Source of the DNA: Halichondria panicea
Taxonomy: Eukaryota > Porifera > Demospongiae > Suberitida > Halichondriidae
DNA length: 64,000 nucleotides
Direction: 5' to 3'
Assembly (NCBI RefSeq): GCF_963675165.1
Contig: NC_087385.1
Span: 2,790,501 to 2,854,500 of the forward strand
The translations under genes and the position numbers were made by a program. Below, piece after piece: positions 1 to 12,100 of this stretch. The notes beneath the pieces were generated by a model. It worked only from the letters and a program-made list of their open reading frames with translations. It did no database searches and had not been told where the DNA came from. How positions within the stretch are numbered: position 1 is the first letter of the stretch; each line of letters begins with the position of its first letter.

Positions 1-180
1 TGTGCAGATGTGTTCTACACACATATACACCACATGTGATAATGAGCAAGTGCATGGATTCATTCAAAGTAGGAAATATTCATAATGCAATGGTTGGGAG
101 ATTACCTGGGAAATTTTGCATACTTAGTGTATTTCCCTGGGATCTTTCTTGGGTAACCACCTTGAGTATGGGTGTGCTAG

Positions 181-244
181 TATATAGCAGTGTACATTGT
201 ACATACATGTAATATATAGCAGTGTACATTGTACATACATGTAA
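181..244. repeat. 32-bp perfect tandem duplication
   Basis: Bases 181-212 and 213-244 are identical 32-mers beginning TATATAGCAGTGTACATTG. Two copies only. No gene overlaps it. Confidence 0.9.
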
Positions 245-636
245 GTATAAGTCCCTGGGGAGTCCCTGGACTGTTGCACCACCTATTGATTGAGGGGAAG
301 TCCTAGGGAAATTCCCACACACCTCAGCCCCCACCTGCAATGTGACTGTTGTGATGTCACAGGTATGGTCATGTGTTTGTTTACAGTCTAGTCTCTGCTA
401 GAATGTACTGGAAGCTTTCTAAGGTGGTATGGTTGTACTAATGGTACATTACACGGATGCATATACGACATCGGCTGTTTTGTGTCATAATTATAAACAT
501 ATTGTTAACAGAAGCGTGCGTGGTTCACAGGTGGTATAACAAATACTGTTGTGTTGTACTGTAGCTGTATAGTACCCATGTGAGCAGTCTTAGTGTTGGT
601 GATTATTATGGGAATGCACGAATGTCAGATACCGTT

Positions 637-712
637 TTACTAAAGTATTATGCGAACTTTGCAAGCGTTGATCACTTCGCAAAGGTTTTTCACCTACAAA
701 ATATTCTAGTAA
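637..712. mobile_element. Short inverted-repeat element (TTACTAGAATATTTTGC family)
   Basis: The ends read TTACTAAAGTATTATGCG and AAAATATTCTAGTAA, forming imperfect terminal inverted repeats. Longer relatives are at 21801-22000 (ends TTACTAGAATATTTTGC / GCAAAACATTCTAGTTA) and, as a half copy, at 62471-62560. All contain runs such as CTTTGCGA and GGTTGATCA. It is a small non-autonomous DNA element with no coding capacity. Confidence 0.6.
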
Positions 713-2293
713 TTGGTAGCAGCTTGTAAGCTCAGTGAATAATTACTTTATAATTATTACTCCAAGAGGGGTGTGAATATGTTTGTGCATAGTTATAAGA
801 CAGCTCACCACTTCTATGAATTTACTCGGGATGATGGTTTCTTGGAAATTATCTATTAATCGTTCTTGGAACATCATTGCAGGAAATTCATGATCAGCCA
901 TTAGTCATGTTGTTTCTAACATGTCTGCCAGTCTGCATGCGCTGTGTGCTATAAAATTATGCTAATAAACGTGTGTGTTTTTTCGTATCCATCCGTAGCA
1001 GTAGTCTGAAGTTGTGTGTGATACCTAAACCTAAACTTAGAATTTTACTTTGAGACCTCGTGATGTTATTCCCTTTTGTCTAGTTGGTTTTGGTGTATTG
1101 TATTGATTGTAGATTAATGGTAGTAGGTACATCTGATATTAAATTGTGCTTTACAACTCTTCTCACCTCAGAATGCAAACCTTATTATAAGTCTACCACT
1201 ACAGTGTACACAGTGGGACCACAGTGGGACCACACTATAGGCTCTGTACACTAGTCTAACATACTTGAGGTCATTGAAATTAGTGTAGACATTTATTTCA
1301 GGTTGTAATGGTATAGTCTGTCACCTTCACTAAAATGTAGTACCTTATAGTGAGTCATTTTCGTATGAACTACCCAAAATAACTGCCTTGTTGTGCGCAA
1401 TGCGCAGCGAGGCATACGGTAGTGTCTGTGTGTGTAGACTGATATATAGCTGCTCAATGATAAATGAAGTGCAAGTAAGAGCTTTTATGCTTTCTAGTCA
1501 TATTTTAGGGGATTTTAGTTTGTGGATTTGCTAGTTTGTAGGCCGTTGCAGTCTCTTCAGACTCGTGTTGATGTAATTATTTTGGAGTTAGCTTTGCACT
1601 GTAACGCTAGCTATTGGTTAGCTGCAAAAGTGAAGAAGGAGCTACAAAGCTGCACCATTTTATGAAATTAATTATGGACTTTGAACTTTTAGCAACATTC
1701 TCGCAACAATCAAGGGTGATCATATCCCACTCTCTCTCTCTCTTGCACCATTCCTGCATGCAAATATAAATAGCAAAAGTATTAGCTTCATGTACGTGCA
1801 GCTAGCTTTCCACCGAGGCACCAGAACCTACGGTGCTTACAGTTGCATGATATAGTGTAACATAGTGTAAGTTATTCATTGAGATCAAGACCATTTATTG
1901 CACAATAGGTGTCAACAGTTGTTGTGAGGGGTGGGGAAGGGGGTTTCCCTGGGTTTATCCCTGTGGGGCATGCTAAGGCTTGAATGGAATGCAAACACTT
2001 CGAAAGTCTGTTTTCTTTAATATAGCGTAGTGGGATGTTTTACTAAATAAATAACATACATTATAATGTGCTAGGAAAATACCTAGGGTGATACCTTTTC
2101 TGTTTTTTACCAAACTCGTAAATCAGAAGTACTCCTGTCATAATACATAATTTCGTGTATCTGTGTAACTCTACCTTCATAGCCACGATTTTTATCTATA
2201 CCCCCAAAAGTTATGACTCTTTCCTCGGCCTTTTCTTGGTAGACTGTGACAATAATGATTATATTTTATGAGTGCACATTTATTCGCATTCAG

Positions 2294-4635
2294 ACGTGTA
2301 CCTTCAGCATCCAGCGCTCAGACTACATGATTGATAAGAAACCAGGTGTCGGTCCTACCCTGAAGCAGATAGAGATGAACACTATAGCAGCTAGTTGCTT
2401 TGCACTCACTCAAGACAAAATGGAAAACTTGTTTAGGTAAACTAAAATAGTCAGAATGTGCGATACAAACTAGTACGCTCGCATAGAGACTATTACAGTA
2501 ATAATTATTATAATTATACTGCATAATTTTGTGTCGCACAATTAACCGGTGAGCCGAGGCCTCATAATTGTTGCTTTTATCAAGGACCAATAGTGCCTAA
2601 TATTTGTTTTTCTTAAAAGTGGCCCATGTAACTGCTGAAATCTAGTCAACGAAATACTTTATAGGAATTGTATAATACCTGCAGTTTTGTGAGAAGCCGT
2701 TTTCAACCATCATCAGAAAACTCTAGTGTGAGTCTTGTGTTAACCTTGTCATGATCAAGTCTATCGTACTGTTTTTATGATAGATTCCCCCAAACAAGTG
2801 CTTGGATATACTAACTGAAGGCATAGCAATAGCCTGGAAGGAGTATGCCAGCGATAAGTAAGCAGGCAAGGATGCTGCATTTGATGTGCATATAAGTATA
2901 ATTATTATTCTTGTACAGGTCGTGTGTTTTGTTTGCAATTGATGAAGGAGAGACCAACATATATGATAGTCGTCCAATTGAGTTTCTCTTGTGGACGAAG
3001 TAAGTACATGCATGCATGTACCTACTAATTCACATTGAATTGTTCATTTGAAATCTACAGGTACAAAATCCCAGTCATTTACAGAAGTTTACTGGAATTG
3101 AGTAAGCAGGGGCGCCTCGGGCCACAGAGAGAACTCCTTGTGTATGTATTTTGAGGGTCACATTTTGTGTACACTATGTGTATGATGCATGCATGTAGGT
3201 CTGGTCAAGAAGTTGCTGTTGTGTACTTCCGAACAGGCTATTCACCAGAGCAGTATCCAACAGATAAGGTACATTAATAAATAGTAAATTAATAAATAGT
3301 GGTACGAAATCTGTATTTTGGCAAAAATAGGCATAGTTAAACCTAAATATTGACAGAGGCATGCGCACTTTAGTAGGTATCTTCTCTCTCCAATTAAAAT
3401 AGAATTGTTGTGGAATCTGGGGCAAGCCTTCTCTTCAATCAGAATTTATTGAGGAAGCACAGTGCTCTATTGGGGGGGAGGGGTCTTGACACATTTGGTA
3501 GTCACCCAAATAAAAATTACTGTACAATCATGTATGTAGGAGTGGGATGCTCGTCTACTGTGTGAAATGTCACGAGCAAGTAACTGTCCATCTGTCGGCT
3601 ACCAACTAGCTGGAACTAAGAAGGTACAGCAAGCGTTAACTGTCCCAGGAATTTTGGAGAAGTAGGTGTTCACACTTCAATTTTATTATAATTATGCATG
3701 CATGGTTCTGGTTCCAACAGGTTTTGTGACGATTCTGATGCTGTTGCTAGCATCAGGACCACATTTGCTGGAATATACTCACTAGAAAATGTAATCTCAC
3801 TCATAAAGAATTACATGTACTGCAAATACTGCCATTACTGTATAGAATGCTGAGGGGGACTGGGCGATTGAGAGAGCACTAAAAAATCCGGCTGATTTTG
3901 TTGTCAAACCACAAAGAGAAGGTGGAGGTAACTATATTATAGAGGTAGACTCATTTTAATGGACAGTATATACATCCAACTTTCTTGTTACAGGCAACAA
4001 TTTCTATGATGATGATGTTCGTATCTTCTTGGAGGGAATCAGACACACTTCAGAAAGAGAAGCATACATTCTCATGGACAGAGTGCATCCACCAGTACAA
4101 CCTGGACTTGTTCTGTGGCTAGGCAAGAACATTGTTACCCCTGTAGACCTTACTTGTGAACTGGGCATTCTCGGAGTCTTTTTGAGGTCAATAAACATAC
4201 TGCTACTGTATGCCTCCGTGCATGTGTTTGTCTGTGCGCTTATATAGTTTGTTTGTATATTAGTATATGTATTACTGCTCCACAATTGCAATATGGGCTT
4301 CTAGGCATTTTGGGTTAAAAAAAGCTGCATGGCTATTTATACTCTGAGGCCATTACAGTCTCTTTAGCAAACATGTCCTTTGAATTCCTCTCCTGTGTAT
4401 ATATATTTGGTCAGGATCTACATGTTATGACTGGGTAAATATATTTATTATAGTCATTGGTAGTATTGCACATGTTCAATGGCTGAAAGATTATCTTTCT
4501 GACTGCAGGAAGCAAAGTGAAGTAATGATGAATGTGGAAGGAGGTTATATCTTGCGATCAAAGTCAGCGACTACCAATGAAGTTGGATTGAATGCAGGGT
4601 TTGGAGCATTGGACTTGCCAACTCTAGTTTCCTAA
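2294..4635 (+). CDS. GSS: Glutathione synthetase (5' end missing)
   Basis: This enzyme makes glutathione from gamma-glutamylcysteine, glycine and ATP in the cytosol. Eleven exons join in frame: 2294-2436, 2685-2727, 2784-2857, 2919-2999, 3061-3141, 3199-3268, 3540-3661, 3721-3790, 3846-3927, 3994-4186, 4509-4635 (TAA). They encode 361 residues matching the eukaryotic family from about residue 118 to the end. Recognisable blocks are RSDYM with [12 protein letters not shown] (exon 1), [13 protein letters not shown] (exon 6), [12 protein letters not shown] (exon 7), the ATP-grasp glycine-rich stretch [10 protein letters not shown] (exons 9-10), ILMDR and [11 protein letters not shown] (exon 10). 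The 43-nt second exon is supported by phase and a GTGAGT donor. The first ~120 residues (substrate-domain start) must be upstream. The gene converges on SCCPDH, whose stop is 128 bp away. Confidence 0.95.
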
Positions 4636-4763
4636 CTAGCTCAGAATAGACACATTGAAGTTTGACACATTGTTTTCTTCAGAATACACGAATGTACGTC
4701 TTCATAATTACAGCATTAATTATTATAATCACATAATCACAATTATCATGCAGGTTCTATTAA

Positions 4764-7700
4764 TCACGATTCAATGAGTTCAAATTGCACCTTTCCAGTG
4801 TCAGTGAGATTTTGAATTATTTTCGTGTTCCCAAATGCAACAGCTGGAGTGTACACACCACCACTGAAAAGAAAATAAGATAATATGGTTGCACAAAATT
4901 AATGTTGTACAAGCTGAGAAACGTGTATTATGTATACCTTTTGGGGAGGACGTCTCTCTCATAGACTATGGCCAAAGCAGACTGAACCAGCATGGCAGAA
5001 GTAGCTCCATACGCTGGGTCTGAGGAAACATGCAGTCCTTAACAGTATACAGTCCTATAATATTGCACGGTGCTCACCGATTCCACTAACTTTGACCACA
5101 ATCTTAGAGTCAGGAGATCCTGATCTGAGGAACCAACACATATAATTTTATTGTGAAGAGACACTAGCTTACACATGCAGCACAGACATTTTTGTACTTA
5201 CTTATCTACACCAGGACTGTGTCCATAACCAACCAAAGTAGTAGCAAACTTCTTATTCTGTAGCTATATATAGAGTGTGCACACATTATGACTGTACTCA
5301 GTGACCTGCGTCTTATTAATTCTTACTGTGTCTCTCTTTGGAGTTTGAATGTAACCTCCGCTAAAGAATTTGTGATACTGCAATATGAACATAAAATAGG
5401 CATGCGCAAAGATTTATTTCGCACCTTGATCAGCAGATTGAGGCCCCAATCAGTCATGAGTAGAAGGAGAAGTAGAGCAAATAGTGGCAACAATGCTATT
5501 CCTTGCCAGATAGAGTCCAGTCCAAAGTACGGACGAAACTTAAACTAATAAATTTTGAGCGTAAGTTGCCGGTGAAAATACATTGTAGAATCCTTATAGT
5601 GGCATCTTTGCATACTATAGCCTCGGTCCCAGCTAGACCGAATCAGCCCGCCCAATTTAAAAGCTAAAATTTGGCTCGGGACCAAGGCTAATGCCTCACC
5701 TATATAGCCATGCACTACAAGCTAGTAAAACTTACAGCGTTAATGCCTTCACTCTCTTGGCGATGCCTCAAACTTCGATGCACCTGGTCATAAAACATAA
5801 AGAGTGTTTACATCAGAGAGCAAACAATGAGTTCTGACCATACCACAGCTTTGTCAGCTCCTGGAAATGGCACACACCAGTGACCAATCACATCACTGTA
5901 GAAGATTGGCTTCCTAAGAAAAGAAGGATCGATTGTTTAACGTTGGCATATACCTAATAGGAACACAAATTAACGATAAAAAAATCTATGCTGCTGTCAT
6001 TATGTAGATATGATGATGTCCTCTCACTCACCTAGAAGGAGGTTTGATGGTTGGCAAGTTAAGTGCAGGTAGGCTTTGCTCCTTCCTCAGCTTCATTAAC
6101 TTTCTCTGTGCCTTGATGCTTCGTAGAAGTGACTCCCATGTCCCAGTGTTGATGGTTGTCTGCAACATACAACATTTGCATGCGCAATAATTTCTTTCAT
6201 TGTGTATGTTCTATAAAGGTATAGTAAGTACTGCTCTTTTACAGGTATAGTCTATTAGGACTGTACAGCTTACATCATTATATTGGCCAGTAGGTGTTAT
6301 GTAACTGTCTACATATGATAGGTCTCCATTGAATGATCGCTGCACCATCAGAGCACCAATATCATTTGGAATGGAGTCAAACCCGCACGCAGAAACAATG
6401 TACACCCCGGCATCACGAGCCTGCTCATTATACTTGGCTTCAATGGTCTCCATGTACTGTAAATTAAGAATGTGATAATCTACGAAGCCAAAAAGTACAT
6501 AATGACATCGTCTTTATTAGCATAATTGAAATAATGAACGAGCTATACATTCGCTCTACAGTACGGTAGCTCTACTAAAGGTCAGAGGTCAGTTTGACAT
6601 GCCAAAACAGCGACCTTTGTGTGAGGTCCCCCCTTTTAGAGACTGCACAATTTTTCCGGGGGGGACGCAGTAGCCAACTAATTTGCAGCATATTAATTTT
6701 TACACAAAAATCTGGGCGCGACAAGCAGTTACATTTACTGCACAACTCATTGTCGCACATGATCATTAATTAGTGACCTTTTGACCCTGTCCAACCAGGG
6801 TGTCATACAGGATTTTGAAGTAGAGGGAGGAAATGAGAAAAATAACCAGAAAATGTTGCTAAAAAAAGGTCAACTGTTATTTCAATACCCAGCTATGGAC
6901 ACTCAGTCATAATTGAAAGGGGGGGAAATTGGAGCTAGGGGAGGGATATCCCCCCTTCCCCCTGTATGACACCCTACCAACCTTCTCTGGTGATAAATAG
7001 AGGAGTTTGGCCACGCGTCATCTCTGCTCATGGTACCATAGATACCAAGCAACTGCAAAACAAGTTCTGCTACTCTTGCTTTGCCAAGCTTATAACACTT
7101 AACTAGCTGTATCTGTTGTCTGGTTGGACCAAGATTAGCGGGTAGAGTATAGTTCAGCGGTGCTGTATGTATAGCTTGCACTGTACTGGCTGGCAACAAT
7201 CTAGTAAACACTGATAACTCCAGAATAAAGGGAATCGCTGGGGATCGGGTTGGTCAATGAAAGCTTTGGTCGCCAGAGAGATTAATGTTGCCTTTAGTCT
7301 CCAATGACCGTGCAACACCAGCTAGAAGTTTACGTAGAAAATCCTTGTCAATTTCTGTACCAGCTCAACAAAAAAGCGGTGCACGTGATCGTGTCCAACC
7401 TCCTCTGGGTGATAACCATTGTACTAGAGACATGGCTTCAAGGCTGTATTTAGAAGTAATGATTATTAGGCACACCTACATATACCATTGTTAGTCTAAC
7501 AGACAGACTGAGAGAGTAACAATGATATAACGAGTGCTGTAAGCTGCGCTGTGCTAATGCCTCTCGCCATGTTTTGCTTTCGCTCAAAAGCTATTAGAAG
7601 AGGTAAAATAGTTTGCTTTGATAATGTTACATTATGTACGTTGTATTAATGTTACATCATAAGTGTTGATTGCAATTTTTGAAAATGAATGAATTGTTCC

Positions 7701-8505
7701 ACACAGTCACTATAGGAGAGGAACGAAATCTATCTGATGGCTTGATGAATAATCTTCTAGGAGTGTTGCATTTCCTGTCAATGAATAATTAAAAAAGGGG
7801 GTGGAATTGCAACTGTTGAGCAGTTACAGCTGGAAGAGACACACAGTAAGCTTTATCGTATATATCAACTAACTCACGAATGTTTCTCCAGAGATATCCA
7901 CATAGCTGCATTTCTGGTTGATACAGGCTTTAACAACAGGCTCACCATACAGCAGATACTATGGATAGAATAATAGATTAATACATAGATATGTAATCGA
8001 GCATTTTGAACTGAATAGACTTACTGGTCCCACACAGTCGATGACCACTTCAGCCTCAGCACACATCCGTTCCAGAGAGTCTTGATCACCAACGTCAGCA
8101 ATCAAAATATCAATCCCTTCAACACCAGATGCTAAGGAATAAAGGAGTCATGATACATGAATGGCTGTGTTCAATGTCGTTTTAACAAAATAATACGTGC
8201 ACATTATACAGTAATTATGCAATTGCAAGTAGCCTCATGCATGTACGAGTTATTAATAGCAGCTAGTGTGGGGAGATTAATTGTTGCATATAGCTATCTG
8301 ATAGTAGGTTACTTTTTAATGGTTTAGATCTACCTTTGAGAACATTCTCTAACTTAGTTCTGTTTCTGCCTGCTGCCGCCCACTTTAAGTCACTCCTCCC
8401 GTTATTTTGAAGACGATACAGCTCCTCGGAAACAAACTGACCTGTATAGCCAGTGGCCCCATAAACTACAACGTTGAAACGTCTGGATCTCTGAGAATGC
8501 TCCAT
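4764..8505 (-). CDS. SCCPDH: SCCPDH-like saccharopine dehydrogenase-type oxidoreductase
   Basis: Thirteen exons join in frame: 8505-8334, 8131-8025, 7958-7878, 6456-6274, 6159-6032, 5913-5844, 5783-5736, 5538-5425, 5377-5327, 5257-5202, 5124-5078, 5019-4938, 4863-4764 (TGA). The product is 412 residues, near the vertebrate length of 429. An N-terminal Rossmann motif, VVVYGATGYTGQFV (residues 12-25), binds NAD(P). VVIDCVGP, YGEPVVKACI, YVDISGE and CGFDSIPNDIG are family hallmarks. Residues 264-301 contain a leucine-rich membrane segment (LLPLFALLLLLL), as expected for this membrane- or lipid-droplet-associated family. The C-terminus GGVYTPAVAFGNTKII matches SCCPDH rather than true saccharopine dehydrogenase. 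An in-frame ATG at 8592 would add 29 residues; I chose 8505 because it places the Rossmann fold at the usual distance. The 1.4-kb intron 3 holds a 180-bp mobile element. Catalytic activity of the family is not firmly known. Confidence 0.93.
5618..5690. mobile_element. Minimal 73-bp TAGCCTCGGTCCC element
   Basis: The ends TAGCCTCGGTCCC and GGGACCAAGGCTA are inverted repeats matching the termini of the TAGCCTCGATCC family described at 45008 and 56162, but almost nothing lies between them. It sits in the SCCPDH intron between exons 5783-5736 and 5538-5425. No clear target duplication is visible. Probably a deletion derivative. Confidence 0.55.
6797..6975. mobile_element. AGGGTGTCATACAGG inverted-repeat element (copy 1)
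   Basis: About 180 bp bounded by AGGGTGTCATACAGG and CCTGTATGACACCCT. It lies in intron 3 of SCCPDH. A second copy at 24661-24841 in an ATR intron shares the ends and the interior (GATTTTGAAGTA, AGGTCA, CCCAGCTATGGAC). Non-autonomous, no coding capacity. Confidence 0.8.
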
Positions 8506-8951
8506 TAATTCTCGATTCTCTTGGCAAGAAAATCTAAACGCGGCTTCAATTCGAGGAAACTCACTTAAGCTAGTCTCTATCCCAGGCCGCACTTCCTCGA
8601 AGAGCGGGGAGGCTAGATCAAGCCATGCAAGAGTGCTATATTGGCTCAGCTTGTAAGTTGCCCAAATTACACTATATAGAAATCTACTAGCTGCTTTTCA
8701 CAAGTCTACAAATTAACTCCTCTAGTTGTGAGACATCTATATCTATAGCATAGAAGAACCACAATTACAACCAAGGTTATTAATATTCAGCTAGATCTAA
8801 TAATTATTTTATGTCAATGGAGACACAATCTCACATAATAAGAGACTTGATCATAAAAGCAATGCTGTTAACAAACATAGAAACAGACATCTATGATCGA
8901 AGTCATGTATAGATATAAGATTATGAAGTCAGATAATGTTTGCAGCTTTAG
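8506..8951. other. SCCPDH-ATR spacer
   Basis: This 446-bp gap separates the ATR stop (8952) from the SCCPDH start (8505), both on the - strand. It must hold the ATR 3' UTR and the SCCPDH promoter/5' UTR. AATAAT and ATAAAA-like sequences occur, but I see no clear poly(A) signal or promoter motif. Confidence 0.6.
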
Positions 8952-9170
8952 CTACATGAAAGGTGCCCAACCAACATACATCCTACTCAGGTTGTCCACG
9001 TCAGTGGCCTCCTATATAATAATAGAACATAAAATTCACTGACAGTAGGTATTATAGTTCACCTTGATAAGAGCATCCACTTGTCCCTCGACTGACAACG
9101 GTAGACCTTTTGTCTTCTGAGAATACTTTCCATTCAATCTATCTTCAATGTCTTGGATAATTTTGAGAGG
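8952..9170 (-). other. ATR: ATR FATC-coding exons
   Basis: Two exons, 9170-9063 and 9011-8952, encode the C-terminal FATC domain and stop. The readable parts are [15 protein letters not shown] and [19 protein letters not shown], ending in TAG at 8954-8952. The terminal W-x-P-[YF]-M motif is the ATR signature. In the family this segment is required for kinase activity. A 1.3-kb intron (9171-10500) packed with repeats separates it from the kinase exons. Confidence 0.95.
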
Positions 9171-12100
9171 CTGCAAAATTATAGTCTCACCAAAACATTT
9201 CAATGTGCTAGGATTGCCTGGGTAAAGCACCAAACTTTATCGTGCATGACAGTATAGTACGAAATGCATGCAATTGATGCATGTAATTGACCAAGTAATG
9301 TTATATTTGTTGTTGTTGGAAGTGAACATGATATTCAGCGCGTTAATTTGTTCCTTAATTCTTCATGAGCTATCTAATGTGATTGTAAGCAGCTACAATG
9401 AGGTGGAATTCCAGCCCATTTTATGGCTTATAATATATTCTTTAGCGCATATTTTCGTTTGAACTACCCAGTTTACTGGCTGCAAGCCAAATGAGAAACA
9501 GTGTGGCTTTGCAGCTCTTTTCTCACTCTTGCAGCTACCAATAGCTAACGTTCTAGTGCACAGCTAACTACTATAGGTAGAACATATAATTTTGCTACGA
9601 GTCTCCAACAGTCTTCAAAGAAAGCAAAACTAGCCATAACTCGAGAATAAAGTAATTCCACGAATTGCAATCCAAGAAAACATGACTAGAAGCCTATATA
9701 GAAACTCTTACTTTCATTTCATTTTATCATTGAACAGCTGTAGCACTCTACACACAGACACACTACCGTATACCTCGCTGCGCATGCGCAACCGACACAT
9801 AATTATAGTCCCTATGATTCTCAGAGCTGCGTCAGAGAGAATAGATTTAGTTGGCAAATCCACGAATCAAAATCCAAGAGAATATACAATAGCTAGAAGC
9901 CTATACTGTTAGTTTTTCGTCGCAACCGTTTTGAGCAGTTACAACTGCTAGAGCCATAAAGTTTTACCGGAATGCGTGAACATGCAGTCACACAAAGAAG
10001 GCAGGTAAAAGAAGTCGGAGGTGAGGTTACTTGTGAAAACAATAGCAAATCTCAAGGTTTGAGTTGTAGTCGTTTGCAAACTGGTTGCAGAATCTCATGA
10101 TAATCGATCAGTATGTACGGACGAAATCTTTTTCAGAAAATTACCTTAAGTCAGGAGAACAAAATGCAGTATTTAGTACACTTTTCAAATGTCTATAATT
10201 TTATTATACCGTATATCGGGTTTAGTGTGAGGTTAATTGATTGCAAATGACACTGTACAAGCCTGATTGTGTCTCTAACTATTGTGAATTGCATGCAAAG
10301 CATGGGAAATTGCACACGCTTAGTTTGACTGCAAATTTTTGAATCAGCAATAATTTAATTAAACCTTCCCTGCAGATGAACATAAGCGAAAACACGTCCA
10401 AAACGCTAAAGCTACACAGAAGTGGTGCCAATAATCAAATCCTATACTGGGTTTTTAATGGCATTACTAAATAAAGCGATCTAAAGGCACTTTTAAATAC
10501 CTTGTCACTTGCTGAATCAGACGACATGCGCCCTTTTACTTTCTCCCATTCCACCAGCGGGTCGTGAATGAAGGTTTTTAGCACACTATATACATAGACA
10601 AAGAACAAAAAGTTTTAAAGTGTAATATATATAATAGTACATACGTACTACATAACCAAAATTTACCACATTAACGCATCACATTCTTGCCGAAGGACTT
10701 TCATTGTAGTTTCACAAGACTTTCTAAACATTCCTTCATATCCAGTCACGCCCTGTATTTCCATCGTATAACGCAACTCATAGCACTAGCTACATATACA
10801 GAGACACCAACGGCAGGAATACTTTCTTACCATCCCATGGACCATATTGTGTGTTAACCGAAAAGGAACGACTTCAGGAACATCAAATGTTTCTCCCTGG
10901 GTGTCAAAGTGCATTTCTAGCAATACAATGATTACATTGTGCACTTACTCGGTTGAAAAGACAATTGAAATCAACATGGACGCAGTCACCAGAAGTAGAG
11001 TCAAACAAGATGTTCTCACCGTGGCGATCACCAAGACCAAGAACGTACCCCACTATAGACATGACAGCAGCAGTATGGGCATAGCTTTGTCGACTGGAAT
11101 ACCTATAAAAGCAGGAAGACTGTAATATTGATACATACACCCGCACACACACTCCAGTGGAATCTTTCTAATAAAGGTACCAAAGGTACACCTCTTCCTA
11201 AAGTTTTGAGTTTCTGCCCTTCTTCCCTAATACCTTTCACCTCACATGAAACCTAGTAACTACTAGTAGAATACAGTAGGTGTACATCGGTGACATTATG
11301 TAGTCTACTGAGCACAGTTGCATGGACAACTTTTGTTATAAGAAGCTATTTTAAGCGAGTAAAAAGGCATTACCACGAAGTCGGATCTGGAAATGTTCTG
11401 AGAAACCACTCTCCAAACACAGCAGGATGCCTACATAAAAGATGATCTTTTATGACATTTAACAGGCTACACAAACTGCATTACTTAGGCAGCAACTTTT
11501 TCAGGAACAGTTCCTTCAATTTCCTAAAAGACAGATGTTGATAGTGATTAAAATGTCATGGGTACCACATACTTTGGGTCTTTCCCAGCATCTTTATATA
11601 TTTCCTTCAGCTCTCGACCAGGTAAGTGCGTGCCCTTCTCTCTGAAGGAAGACACGAACATCACTCGCATGTTCGTGTCAATAATTATGAGTGTATAAAT
11701 GACTTACTGATACAATTTGCTAAGAATGTTGCGTAGGCCAATAGTGTTTGGGACCCATTCAAGCAAGCCACACTCTTCATTGAGTGGAACTACAGCCTTT
11801 AACCAAGAAAATGAGTAACTATTAGTAAAAATTACGAGAACACAGCATACATATGTGCGAATATGGAGTTGACGCTGACGACTGTTCTGATCCTTACGCA
11901 GGCACTGTCGGAAGAAAACATGTGTGGAACACGTACAACACTCAGCAACAATTAAGTTACCTTGTTAACAACAGTATTAAATTCCATCAAGCGAGCATCC
12001 TTTCTTAGATCATCCTACGAATTATCACCAAATTAACGTAACATAATTAAACTGTTGAGCAATACCTTGGGTTTACACAACAGAATATATGATTTCCCAT

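Larger units (their letters stand above)
1..2293. other. Upstream region with repeats; GSS 5' exons not found
   Basis: No convincing coding exon is visible in this 2.3 kb, although the first ~120 residues of glutathione synthetase should lie at or beyond its left edge. It holds a perfect 32-bp tandem duplication (181-212 and 213-244), a short inverted-repeat element at 637-712, and a copy of a dispersed repeat at about 1390-1830 whose relatives lie near 9460-9800, 28140-29390 and 47260-47770. A short TC run is at 1730-1743. The open frames seen here show no codon structure that I can tie to a protein. Confidence 0.6.
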
